Of a stretch of 11,809 bases of DNA, positions 1 to 5,725 are shown piece by piece. The DNA is from Caldivirga sp. UBA161 (GTDB lineage Archaea; Thermoproteota; Thermoprotei; Thermoproteales; Thermocladiaceae). The notes beneath the pieces are model-generated. The model had not been told where the DNA came from, ran no database searches, and worked only from the letters and a program-made list of their open reading frames with translations. Location: the NCBI RefSeq assembly GCF_002506515.1, contig NZ_DAXS01000016.1:68079-79887 (forward strand). The letters run 5' to 3'. The position numbers were made by a program, and so were the translations under genes. Each line of letters begins with the position of its first letter. The first letter of the stretch is position 1.

Positions 1-409
1 CCTCCTCAGCCATCCTACTAAGCAACTTAACACCCTTCTCAATAGCTGCAGGTGTACCACCATTCTCCTCCTGTATTACCACTCTCTCAACAGGTTTACC
101 TGTTTTGGCTATTTCATCGGCAAGCTCATCAGCTTGAATTTGCTCGCACCCAAGGCCAACTACAAGCACAGCCCCCACGTTAGGGTTCTTAGCCATTCCG
201 GCAAGGGTCCTCTTAGTTACTTGTAGGTCTGGTTCAAGTTGCCCACAACCGAAGGGATTCTCAATGGCCACAGCACCCTTTACCTGATCAGCAATCCTAC
301 GGGTCACTATACTTGAGCATATTACAGTTGATAATACTAACACATGATTCCTAACGCCGACTTTACCATCAGGCCTAATGTAACCCATTATAGTTGGCCT
401 ATTACTCAT
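1..409 (-). CDS. UxaA-family (altronate dehydratase-like) large subunit, C-terminally truncated by window edge
   Basis: This gene starts with ATG at 409 and stays open to position 1, giving 136 residues of what is normally a protein of about 380 residues. The N-terminal part shows the UxaA/GarD hallmark: GYIRPDGKVGVRN at residues 9-21, VICSSIV at 29-35, a GCGQ motif at 54-57 (Cys55) and GLGCEQIQ at 85-92 (Cys88). In the family these regions help form the metal-dependent dehydratase site acting on sugar acids such as altronate or galactarate. Archaea often encode the SAF domain and this catalytic domain as separate genes, as here. Its start overlaps the 3' end of the small-subunit gene by 8 bp, so translation is probably coupled, helped by a GGTGA motif 5 nt before the ATG. 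The substrate cannot be read from the sequence; altronate, galactarate and sulfolactate-type lyases share this architecture. Confidence 0.88.
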   Translation of the reverse strand, partial: MSNRPTIMGYIRPDGKVGVRNHVLVLSTVICSSIVTRRIADQVKGAVAIENPFGCGQLEPDLQVTKRTLAGMAKNPNVGAVLVVGLGCEQIQADELADEIAKTGKPVERVVIQEENGGTPAAIEKGVKLLSRMAEE

Positions 410-725
410 GCCCCTCACCCTTACATACACTGTGCACTGAGGTTAGGCTTTCAAGGTTATGGACGTGAACGTGCTCCCCAGCCTTAATATCCCTCTTAGC
501 CCTACCTATTACGTGGCCATACTTCACCACTAGGCTGCACTTAGGTATATCCTTTAAGGCGAATTTATGGCCAAAGGGTATGTCATCAATGAGCTTAACC
601 GTTAACCGTAATGATCCCACGTTAAGTGTTATTAAACTACCTGACTTTAAGTCCCTTAAGGCTACTGCAACGTTATCACTAGGATTAAGTATAATAGCTT
701 CCCTAACTGTGGATTCCAACTGCAC
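402..725 (-). CDS. UxaA-family dehydratase small subunit (SAF domain)
   Basis: This is a 107-residue protein made of a single SAF domain, matching the N-terminal part of bacterial UxaA. The family signature lies at residues 50-60 (PFGHKFALKDI) and 68-90, where KYGHVIGRAKRDI is followed by KAGEHVHVHN. It would pair with the large subunit encoded directly downstream (8-bp overlap) to make a sugar-acid dehydratase in the cytoplasm. The ATG at 725 has a TATA-like box about 27 nt upstream, so the mRNA is probably leaderless. The gene diverges from a beta-hydroxyacid dehydrogenase across a 117-bp shared promoter region, which suggests a joint role in sugar-acid breakdown (inference). The SAF assignment is firm. 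The exact substrate is not known. Confidence 0.85.
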   Translation of the reverse strand: MQLESTVREAIILNPSDNVAVALRDLKSGSLITLNVGSLRLTVKLIDDIPFGHKFALKDIPKCSLVVKYGHVIGRAKRDIKAGEHVHVHNLESLTSVHSVCKGEGHE

Positions 726-744
726 ATTAACCCCCCAACATTAG

Positions 745-757
745 GTTAATTAAGTAT
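745..757 (-). promoter_or_regulatory. TATA-like promoter of the UxaA operon
   Basis: Read on the minus strand, the stretch TACTTAATTAA is centred about 27 nt before the ATG at 725, with an A-rich flank (GAAA) upstream as in an archaeal BRE. The spacing predicts transcription starting at or next to the start codon. Confidence 0.5.
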
Positions 758-811
758 TTCCAATTTATTCACTCTTAATTAATCACCTAGCAGATTTAAT
801 TAAGTGCATTG

Positions 812-820
812 CTTTAAAAA
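812..820 (+). promoter_or_regulatory. TATA box of the hydroxyacid dehydrogenase gene
   Basis: CTTTAAAAA is centred about 27 nt before the ATG at 843, the archaeal TATA-to-start distance, so the message is predicted to be leaderless. It faces away from the UxaA promoter in the same 117-bp divergent gap. Confidence 0.6.
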
Positions 821-842
821 CACGGTACCCCCTATTTAACCT

Positions 843-1736
843 ATGAGCATTAGGGTTGGCTTCATAGGCTTAGGAACTATGGGCGCTCCAATGGCTATGA
901 ACATTCATAAGGCAGGATTCCCATTAATAGTGTATAATAGGACCCGCAGTAAGGCTGAACCATTTACAAGGCTTAATATTCCAGTAGCCTCCTCACCAAG
1001 GGAGGTTGCGGAGAGGTCTGATGTAGTAATATGCATGCTAACTGATGCACCAGACCTTGAGCAGGTACTGTTTGGGAGAAATGGAGTTGTGGAGGGGAGG
1101 CATGAGGGGCTTATTGTAGTGGACATGAGTACTAATTCACCTGACTACTCCGTGGAATTTCATAGGAGGTTAAGGGAATTAGGAATTGAATTCCTAGATG
1201 CACCAGTTACAGGTGGGGATAAGGGTGCTAGGGAGGGGACATTAACAATAATGGTTGGGGGAAGCCGCGACACCTTCGAGAGGATTAAGCCCATCTTTGA
1301 AGCCATGGGTAAGGTAATAATATATGCAGGTGACGTGGGATCAGGCCAACTCCTTAAGCTAATTAATCAAGTGGTTGTCGGCTTAAACACATTAGCCATG
1401 GTTGAAGCCCTTACATTAGCTAAAAGGGCTGGAGCCGATATTAGTAAGGTTCAACAAGTCTTAACCAGTGGCATGGGTAATTCAGAAGTAATAAGGCAGC
1501 TAATGCCCAGAGTCCTTTCAAATGACTTTAAACCTGGTTTTAAGGCTTCCCATTTAAGGAAGGACTTAAAGTACGTAATCGACCTAGCCACCAGGTTAAA
1601 CACACCAATGCCCGGCGTTAGTATTCTGCTTCAACTTTACAATGCCCTTGTAGCCCTTGGACTTGGGGATGAGGGGACGCAGGCATTAATTAAGCTCTAC
1701 GATACTTTAACCCAACCTAAGCGTAATGCGAATTAA
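843..1736 (+). CDS. Beta-hydroxyacid dehydrogenase (3-hydroxyisobutyrate / tartronate-semialdehyde reductase family)
   Basis: This 297-residue cytoplasmic oxidoreductase has the usual length of the 3-hydroxyisobutyrate dehydrogenase family. A Rossmann dinucleotide site is seen as GFIGLGTMGAPMA at residues 6-18. YNRT at 31-34, directly after the second beta strand, usually favours NADP(H) over NAD(H). The substrate-binding block starts at DAPVTGG (119-125) and continues through a Gly-rich stretch to VGG (138-140). The catalytic Lys is Lys172, with Asn175 in GQLLKLIN. The conserved KDLKYV is at 240-245. Family members reduce tartronate, succinate or methylmalonate semialdehydes or oxidise 3-hydroxyisobutyrate. 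The divergent sugar-acid dehydratase genes make a GarR-like role in sugar-acid degradation attractive, but the sequence does not settle the substrate. A TATA box 27 nt upstream supports the chosen ATG. Confidence 0.9.
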   Translation: MSIRVGFIGLGTMGAPMAMNIHKAGFPLIVYNRTRSKAEPFTRLNIPVASSPREVAERSDVVICMLTDAPDLEQVLFGRNGVVEGRHEGLIVVDMSTNSPDYSVEFHRRLRELGIEFLDAPVTGGDKGAREGTLTIMVGGSRDTFERIKPIFEAMGKVIIYAGDVGSGQLLKLINQVVVGLNTLAMVEALTLAKRAGADISKVQQVLTSGMGNSEVIRQLMPRVLSNDFKPGFKASHLRKDLKYVIDLATRLNTPMPGVSILLQLYNALVALGLGDEGTQALIKLYDTLTQPKRNAN

Positions 1737-1737
1737 A

Positions 1738-1746
1738 GCTTTAATA
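1738..1746 (+). promoter_or_regulatory. TATA-like box of atpD
   Basis: GCTTTAATA starts two bases after the preceding stop codon and is centred about 33 nt before the atpD ATG (1776). It would place the transcript start near 1769, giving a leader of only about 7 nt. Confidence 0.5.
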
Positions 1747-1775
1747 CGCCTCACATTAAATGCCAGTGAGTAGTT

Positions 1776-2405
1776 ATGTCGATTTCAGCGCTCCAAAGGC
1801 CAACACCATCTAGGCTAATGCTAATTAGGTTAAGGACGCAGGAGGCACTGTATAGGAGGATTAGGAAGACTGTGGAGGATGCTAGAAATGCAACATTACA
1901 AAGATTAAGGGCACTTGTACCAACATTGGAGGAGAGGAGGAAGGCATCCTACGGGGAAATCAATAAGGTTACTGAACTTTACCAAATGGCTAAGAACAGG
2001 ATTGGTGCAGCTGCATTAAGTGCAATGGCCTCATCAACTAAAATTAGGGTTAATGGGTATGTTGAGGATAGGGTCATAGGTGGGTTAAAGTTCGGTATAC
2101 TTAATGTTAAGGGTTTTGGTGGGCCAACATACGGCATGTACAGTGTACCAACTGAATTAGATGCATCATTAACTAGCCTAGTATCAATATTACCCATGCT
2201 AATGGAGTACGTTAACCTAGAGAACATATTCTACACACTCCTATATAGGGTTAGGGAGTATCAGAGAATGATTAACGCAATAGATAACGTTATATTACCT
2301 AGGATAAGGGACTCAGTAACCTTCATAAGGCTTGCCCTAGATGAAATGGAGAGGGAGGACTTCGTGAGGAGAGTTATAATAAATAGAATCATTGGTACAG
2401 GGTGA
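1776..2405 (+). CDS. atpD: A-type ATP synthase subunit D (central rotor stalk)
   Basis: This 209-residue protein has the length and layout of archaeal/vacuolar ATPase subunit D, the coiled-coil shaft that turns inside the A3B3 head and links it to subunit F and the membrane ring. The N-terminal PTPSRLMLIRLR (10-21) starts the first long helix. The C-terminal helix carries INAIDNVILPRI (166-177), the counterpart of the family's RRVNALE..IP motif, followed by the charged DEMEREDFVRRV (189-200). The KRD segment that often follows the first motif is not conserved, so this is a divergent member. It sits alone on the plus strand, more than 5 kb from the F, E and A genes, instead of after A and B as in many euryarchaeal operons. 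A TATA-like box just upstream indicates an independent transcript. Confidence 0.92.
   Translation: MSISALQRPTPSRLMLIRLRTQEALYRRIRKTVEDARNATLQRLRALVPTLEERRKASYGEINKVTELYQMAKNRIGAAALSAMASSTKIRVNGYVEDRVIGGLKFGILNVKGFGGPTYGMYSVPTELDASLTSLVSILPMLMEYVNLENIFYTLLYRVREYQRMINAIDNVILPRIRDSVTFIRLALDEMEREDFVRRVIINRIIGTG
2374..2384 (+). promoter_or_regulatory. TATA-like element inside the 3' end of atpD, possible promoter of a downstream RNA
   Basis: TTATAATAAAT lies in the last codons of atpD. A start about 26 nt from its centre falls at about 2405, the last base of the atpD stop codon and the beginning of the structured stretch that follows. The match may be chance, because the codons GTT ATA ATA AAT create it. 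Confidence 0.3.
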
Positions 2406-2525
2406 GCTATCCGCCTTTTAGGGTTTCTTGTTTCATTGCTTCTCCTTGCTGGTGCTGAGGTTCTTGTGGAGGTAAACATCAGCCCACCGCAAGGTATTAT
2501 ACAGCTATCCATATCCGCCTTAAAG
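2405..2525. repeat. Direct repeat AGCTATCC...CCGCCTT flanking the structured stretch
   Basis: AGCTATCCGCCTTTTA at 2405-2420 recurs as AGCTATCC (2503-2510), a short ATAT spacer, then CCGCCTTAAAG (2515-2525). The two copies bracket the predicted hairpin. The second copy differs by a small insertion. Confidence 0.4.
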
Positions 2526-2530
2526 AGGCG
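2405..2530 (+). ncRNA. Candidate structured non-coding RNA after atpD
   Basis: The stretch after atpD is more GC-rich than the other gaps and folds well by eye. CCTTGC (2444-2449) pairs with GCAAGG (2489-2494). Inside that, GGTG (2451-2454) pairs with CACC (2485-2488) and CTGA (2455-2458) with TCAG (2479-2482), leaving a 20-nt loop. An outer helix can form between 2412-2420 (CGCCTTTTA) and 2521-2530 (TAAAGAGGCG), competing with a local 5-bp hairpin at 2516-2530. A TATA-like element inside atpD is placed to start an RNA at about 2405. The trxB promoter lies further downstream, so this is not the trxB leader. The alternatives are an atpD 3' UTR structure or a minus-strand RNA, since the hairpin is symmetric. 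I recognise no known RNA family. Confidence 0.3.
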
Positions 2531-2601
2531 AAGTTTTCCGCCCCCTTTAAACCTCCTTTGCTATAAGGAACTGGTTGCGGCGAAGTGGGCTTAGGGAAGG
2601 G

Positions 2602-2610
2602 TTTATAAAT
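2602..2610 (+). promoter_or_regulatory. TATA box of thioredoxin reductase gene; fixes its start
   Basis: TTTATAAAT, preceded by purine-rich GGGAAGGG (BRE-like), is centred 26 nt before the ATG at 2632. It lies inside the longest open reading frame that begins at TTG 2575. This argues that the real, leaderless start is ATG 2632. Confidence 0.7.
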
Positions 2611-2631
2611 TACGCATCTATTGGAGCGGCT

Positions 2632-3663
2632 ATGTCATCGGGGGGTTTATTAACTTCAACAATGTTAAATACAACAGGCCTAGAATTATCTGGTGAGGTT
2701 GCAGAGAAGCTTAAGGGTAAGATACTTGACGCAATAATAATAGGCGGTGGGCCAGCAGGCCTCAACGCCGCAATATATGCAGCTAGGTTTGGATTAAGCA
2801 CTGTTATAATAACGGAGGAGGTGGGTGGGCAGGTTGGTAAGGCTGGTTGGGTTGAGGATTACTTAGGCTACGTTAGGATAACTGGACCTGACTTAGTTAA
2901 TAAGTTTGAGGAGCATGTAAGGTACTATAATGTCCCCATACTAATTGACTCTGTGGAAAAGGTTTCTACCAATAATGGGTTATTCAAGGTCACTACTGTG
3001 TCTGGTGATGAATTCACCTCTAGGACTGTGATAATTGCAGTGGGTGAGAAGAGGAGGAAATTGAATGTGCCGGGGGAGGATAAGTATAATGGTAAGGGAG
3101 TAAGCTATTGCGCCCCATGTGATGCACCCTTATTTAAGGATAAGGTTGTTGCAGTTGTCGGAGGAGGGGACTCAGCAGCCTCATCAGCATTACTGCTAAC
3201 GGAATACGCCACCAAGGTTTACTTAATACATAGGAGGAGTAGCCTTAGGGCTCAACCCATATACCAAGATTTACTGCTTAAGAATAATAAGATTACAATC
3301 ATTTGGAATACTGTGGTTAAGGAACTTAAGGGTGATAAGGTTCTTAAGGCAGCAATCCTACAGAGAATAGATACTGGTGAATTAATGGAATTACCCATTG
3401 ATGGTATTTTCATTGAAATAGGTGCAGAACCACCTGTGGAATTCTTTAAGGCTATTGGGCTTAATCTAGATAACAACGGTTACATAAATGTTAACACAAT
3501 GATGGAGACTAATATTAAGGGTATTTACGCTGCAGGGGATTGCGTATCCTTAACACCAAGGGGCTTTAGGCAGATCATAACTGCAGCCGCCCAGGGGGCA
3601 TTGGCAGCATACTCAGCATATAATTACATACTTACAAAGTATGGTCAAAATAGGGAAAAATAA
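2632..3663 (+). CDS. trxB: Thioredoxin reductase (NADPH, FAD-dependent)
   Basis: This 343-residue flavoprotein of the low-molecular-weight thioredoxin reductase family passes electrons from NADPH through FAD and a redox disulfide to thioredoxin-like proteins. Residues are counted from ATG 2632. The FAD-binding GGGPAGLNAA is at 38-47, the redox-active CAPC at 160-163, and the NAD(P)-binding VVGGGDSA starts near 175. HRRSSLR at 200-206 is the family's NADPH-type motif. The C-terminal FAD motif AAGD is at 300-303, followed by RQIITAAAQG. An upstream TTG at 2575 would add 19 residues, but a TATA box lies exactly 26 nt before ATG 2632 and inside that extension, so the shorter start was chosen. The remaining N-terminal extension of about 30 residues before the first beta strand is longer than usual. 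A superoxide dismutase lies about 1 kb downstream. Confidence 0.93.
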   Translation: MSSGGLLTSTMLNTTGLELSGEVAEKLKGKILDAIIIGGGPAGLNAAIYAARFGLSTVIITEEVGGQVGKAGWVEDYLGYVRITGPDLVNKFEEHVRYYNVPILIDSVEKVSTNNGLFKVTTVSGDEFTSRTVIIAVGEKRRKLNVPGEDKYNGKGVSYCAPCDAPLFKDKVVAVVGGGDSAASSALLLTEYATKVYLIHRRSSLRAQPIYQDLLLKNNKITIIWNTVVKELKGDKVLKAAILQRIDTGELMELPIDGIFIEIGAEPPVEFFKAIGLNLDNNGYINVNTMMETNIKGIYAAGDCVSLTPRGFRQIITAAAQGALAAYSAYNYILTKYGQNREK

Positions 3664-3980
3664 GACCTAATATTAAGGGAAACATGTTTAAACCACCTGG
3701 ACCTAACAATCAATCACACGGCTAGCTTAATCATATTATTTGACTTAACCTTAGTATTAAGCAAAGTTAAGTTTGAGACCTTGTACCCAAGGCATAATCT
3801 AGGGTACAGAATTAGGCAAGGTGAATACAAGTAACCTCTTAGGCTAACTGCAGCCATTACTCTCACCAGGTAATTACTGTATAACTGCATTAAAAATTTT
3901 ACGCAAATATACGCTACACATATTAATACATTTTATAATAAATACTTAGTAATACTTTAGCTTATTATTATAGTCCTATG
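3664..3980. other. 317-bp gap between trxB and the RAM-domain gene (tail-to-tail)
   Basis: Both flanking genes end here, so the gap needs only terminators. The left half holds an inverted repeat, described separately. It also has a weak minus-strand reading frame of 47 codons (3714-3857), with GGTGAG 5 bases before its ATG and a TTATAC element about 26 nt upstream. Its product, beginning MAAVSLRGYLYSPC, resembles nothing I know, and the two start signals imply incompatible modes of initiation. From about 3885 on the DNA is very AT-rich with no visible gene. Confidence 0.5.
3778..3822. repeat. Inverted repeat / potential hairpin
   Basis: TGTACCC (3782-3788) is complementary to GGGTACA (3802-3808) across a 13-nt loop. 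The flanking ACCTTG (3778-3783) can also pair with CAAGGT (3817-3822) or locally with AAGG (3789-3792), so two folds compete. It lies about 115 nt after the trxB stop with no clear T-run, so it is not an obvious terminator. Confidence 0.45.
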
Positions 3981-4217
3981 CTAATGCTTCCTAATCACCA
4001 TCGCGGTTAGTGTCCTTTCAACACCATCAATTGAATGAATCATTTTTATTAAGTTCTCTAAGTCATCAACCCTATCAACCTCCGCTAAGGCTATGATATC
4101 ATATGGCCCAGTAACGGAATAGGCTACCTTAACCCAACTAATTGACTTTATTTTTTCCGATACTTCAAACACCTTCCCAACCCTAGTTTGGATTAGGAGG
4201 AAAACCTCGAATGCCAT
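3981..4217 (-). CDS. Stand-alone Lrp/AsnC ligand-binding (RAM) domain protein
   Basis: This 78-residue protein corresponds to only the C-terminal RAM (regulation of amino-acid metabolism) domain of Lrp/AsnC regulators. It has the beta-alpha-beta-beta-alpha-beta pattern, with the signature VTGPYDIIALAEVD at residues 35-48 and the closing strand RTLTAMVI at 68-75. There is no helix-turn-helix. Such stand-alone RAM proteins are common in archaea and form dimers and octamers that bind small effectors such as amino acids. They may also form mixed assemblies with full-length Lrp proteins (inference). A full Lrp-type regulator with a similar RAM domain is encoded about 1.5 kb away on the same strand. 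The ATG at 4217 has a TTTATAAAT box centred 26 nt upstream, predicting a leaderless mRNA. No partner gene is in the same transcript. Confidence 0.88.
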   Translation of the reverse strand: MAFEVFLLIQTRVGKVFEVSEKIKSISWVKVAYSVTGPYDIIALAEVDRVDDLENLIKMIHSIDGVERTLTAMVIRKH

Positions 4218-4238
4218 AAATAACCTTACGTTCGCTAA

Positions 4239-4247
4239 TTTATAAAT
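4239..4247 (-). promoter_or_regulatory. TATA box of the RAM-domain gene
   Basis: On the minus strand, TTTATAAAT is centred 26 nt before the ATG at 4217, in an AT-rich 129-bp gap. Confidence 0.6.
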
Positions 4248-4346
4248 ATTAGTGTTAAATTAAGTATTTAACCATATGTTTAATAAATATTTATTTCATG
4301 CATTTAATTCACCTTTAATGTAAACTAATTCTTTGATAATATAATA

Positions 4347-4550
4347 TTAATTATGCTTCGTTGCCCCAATACCCTTAATATACTGCACAGCCTGTAGCCC
4401 GGTTAACACTATATTGCCTGTTATTAATATGGGTGTGGGTAATTCATCACCATAAGCCTTAATTAACTTAACATTAGCAATACCCCTGCCCAATACCTCC
4501 TTTACTAGATTCATTGTTGAGTCATCATATATCAACGTAATGGTTTCCAT
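4347..4550 (-). CDS. Small cysteine-less thioredoxin/glutaredoxin-fold-like protein
   Basis: This 67-residue protein has no family I can name with certainty. The order of elements fits a minimal thioredoxin-like fold: strand ITLIYDD (4-10), helix STMNLVKEVL, strand NVKLIKAYG, then LPTPILITGNIVLTGLQAV. That last stretch resembles the glutaredoxin cis-proline block (VPT..I.G....G). The site where a CxxC would sit reads YDDST, and the protein has no cysteine, so it cannot do disulfide exchange itself. An in-frame GTG at 4613 would add 21 residues that do not look like part of the fold. That start also has a TATA-like box at the right spacing (GTTTAAATT, about 4639). The shorter ATG start has CCTAAAAAT centred about 26 nt upstream. 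I prefer ATG 4550 but the choice is open. Confidence 0.55.
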   Translation of the reverse strand: METITLIYDDSTMNLVKEVLGRGIANVKLIKAYGDELPTPILITGNIVLTGLQAVQYIKGIGATKHN

Positions 4551-4633
4551 ATCATTAACTCTAATTGAGTGATTTTTAGGTAGCGGATAATATAAGTGGT
4601 TATCCCACTTCACACTACCCTATTTTAGGGGGC

Positions 4634-4644
4634 TAAATTTAAAC
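4634..4644 (-). promoter_or_regulatory. TATA-like box upstream of the small Grx-like gene
   Basis: On the minus strand, AGTTTAAATTT is centred about 26 nt before a GTG at 4613. It could drive a leaderless longer form of the gene, or a transcript with a 63-nt leader for the ATG 4550 form. Confidence 0.35.
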
Positions 4645-4702
4645 TCCATTATATATCACTTAAAGTTTAAGTCCTAATATTTGAAATTAACAGCGAAGTA
4701 TT

Positions 4703-4712
4703 GTTTATAAAG
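4703..4712 (+). promoter_or_regulatory. TATA box of superoxide dismutase gene
   Basis: GTTTATAAAG is centred 26 nt before the ATG at 4733, predicting a leaderless mRNA. It lies in a 119-bp divergent gap if the small Grx-like gene begins at 4613. Confidence 0.65.
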
Positions 4713-4732
4713 GGCTTAAGCATTAAGCTAGC

Positions 4733-5359
4733 ATGGCTGCACAAGCCCTATTCAAGAGGTATGAATTACCACCACTACCGTATAATGTAAATGCACTTGA
4801 ACCATACATAAGTGGTCAGGTAATTGACGTTCACTATAATGGGCATCATAAGGGGTATGTTAATGGAGCCAATGCAGCCATTGATAGGTTGGAGAAGATA
4901 ATTAAGAATGAGGTAACTAGCTACGATATACAGGGGTTATTAAGGAACTTATTCTTTAATATAAATGGCCATAAGCTTCACACCCTCTACTGGAGTAGTA
5001 TGGCACCAGCGGGTAAGGGTGGTGGAACACCTGGTGGTTACTTAGGTGACTTAATAATTAAGCAATTTGGTAGCTACGATAAGTTTAGGGGCCTCTTCAA
5101 TGAAGCCATGAGGTCATTACCAGGCAGCGGCTGGACTGTACTCTACTACGATACTGAGACAGGTAACTTGGTTTTCACAACCTTTGAGAATCATTATAAT
5201 CAACACATAGCTGAGTTACCTATAATCCTAATAGTGGATGAGTTCGAGCATGCATACTATCTACAGTATAAGAATAATAGGAACGCCTACCTGGATGCAA
5301 TATGGAATGTTCTAAATTGGGGAGAAGCTGAGAATAGGCTTAGGAAGTACCTTAAGTGA
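4733..5359 (+). CDS. sod: Superoxide dismutase (Fe/Mn family)
   Basis: This 208-residue enzyme converts superoxide to oxygen and hydrogen peroxide in the cytoplasm. It closely resembles Sulfolobus-type SOD as I recall that sequence. The metal ligands are His34 (in DVHYNGHH), His83 (in HKLHTLYW), Asp169 and His173 (in VDEFEHAYY). The active-site Tyr is Tyr42. The metal type is not decided by these ligands: Gly79, four residues before His83, is Mn-like, whereas His154, 15 residues before Asp169, sits where some Fe-SODs such as that of Mycobacterium tuberculosis have His. Archaeal relatives are often iron-dependent or cambialistic. The mRNA is predicted leaderless from a TATA box 26 nt upstream. 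The stop codon is one base from the stop of the convergent membrane-protein gene, so the transcripts probably overlap at their 3' ends. Confidence 0.97.
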   Translation: MAAQALFKRYELPPLPYNVNALEPYISGQVIDVHYNGHHKGYVNGANAAIDRLEKIIKNEVTSYDIQGLLRNLFFNINGHKLHTLYWSSMAPAGKGGGTPGGYLGDLIIKQFGSYDKFRGLFNEAMRSLPGSGWTVLYYDTETGNLVFTTFENHYNQHIAELPIILIVDEFEHAYYLQYKNNRNAYLDAIWNVLNWGEAENRLRKYLK

Positions 5360-5360
5360 A

Positions 5361-5627
5361 TTAGCAACTGGCCTTAAAACGAATCCTAATACTCCTCTTA
5401 TTAGTCCTACCTTTACTTGAAGCCTTCATTATCATGCTTGCACCAATTAGGTAGAAGCCTAGTATAAATATTAATAGAGTAGACGTATACATGGTTGCCA
5501 TCAGGCGTTTGAAGAAGGGGAAAATAATGAGTAGTAATATTGGTGCAAGCATTATTAGGGAACCTACTGATAACACGTGATTTAGGTACTTCCTCACATC
5601 GCTGGGTTTACTTAAATTATACCTCAC
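5361..5627 (-). CDS. Small membrane protein with two predicted helices, unknown function
   Basis: This 88-residue protein is not recognised. It has two hydrophobic segments, about residues 19-38 (GSLIMLAPILLLIIF core) and 46-66 (MYTSTLLIFILGFYLIGAS core), joined by a short basic loop (KRLM). The tail is strongly basic (KGRTNKRSIRIRFK) and by the positive-inside rule probably stays in the cytoplasm. It starts with GTG at 5627; a TTTATTAAAG box centred 26 nt upstream supports that start and a leaderless mRNA. It is convergent with superoxide dismutase with one base between the stop codons. No catalytic motif is visible. It is likely real given its promoter and hydrophobic pattern, but its function is open. 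Confidence 0.65.
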   Translation of the reverse strand: MRYNLSKPSDVRKYLNHVLSVGSLIMLAPILLLIIFPFFKRLMATMYTSTLLIFILGFYLIGASMIMKASSKGRTNKRSIRIRFKASC

Positions 5628-5647
5628 ATTACTTTACATTAAATTCA

Positions 5648-5657
5648 CTTTAATAAA
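5648..5657 (-). promoter_or_regulatory. TATA box of the two-helix membrane protein gene
   Basis: On the minus strand, TTTATTAAAG is centred 26 nt before the GTG at 5627, which supports GTG as a leaderless start. Confidence 0.5.
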
Positions 5658-5725
5658 GGTTAGCTTTATTTTCAGTAATCTTGAAATTAAAATATGCTTT
5701 TAAGCTTTTTAATGGGGGTAATTAA

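Noticed and set aside
240..246. Intein at the ATPase subunit A P-loop
   Set aside because: The Walker A GPFGSGKT is uninterrupted and the protein has the normal length of 595 residues.
2261..2512. 83-codon minus-strand frame running from the gap into atpD
   Set aside because: Most of it is antisense to atpD and the product looks like no protein family. A TATA-like element upstream (GGTTTAAAG near 2548) keeps an antisense RNA possible, but not a convincing gene.
2405..2600. Reduced (type T) RNase P RNA, as known from Thermoproteaceae
   Set aside because: I looked on both strands for the conserved P4 strands (GGAAAGUCC-like and ACAGAA-like). I found only poor resemblances (GCGGAAAAC and ACAAGAAACCC on the minus strand), with the first upstream of any likely start.
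3714..3857. 47-codon minus-strand frame in the trxB-RAM gap
   Set aside because: It has both a TATA-like box at leaderless spacing and a GGTGAG site, which contradict each other. The product is unrecognised and overlaps an inverted repeat; too weak to call as a gene.
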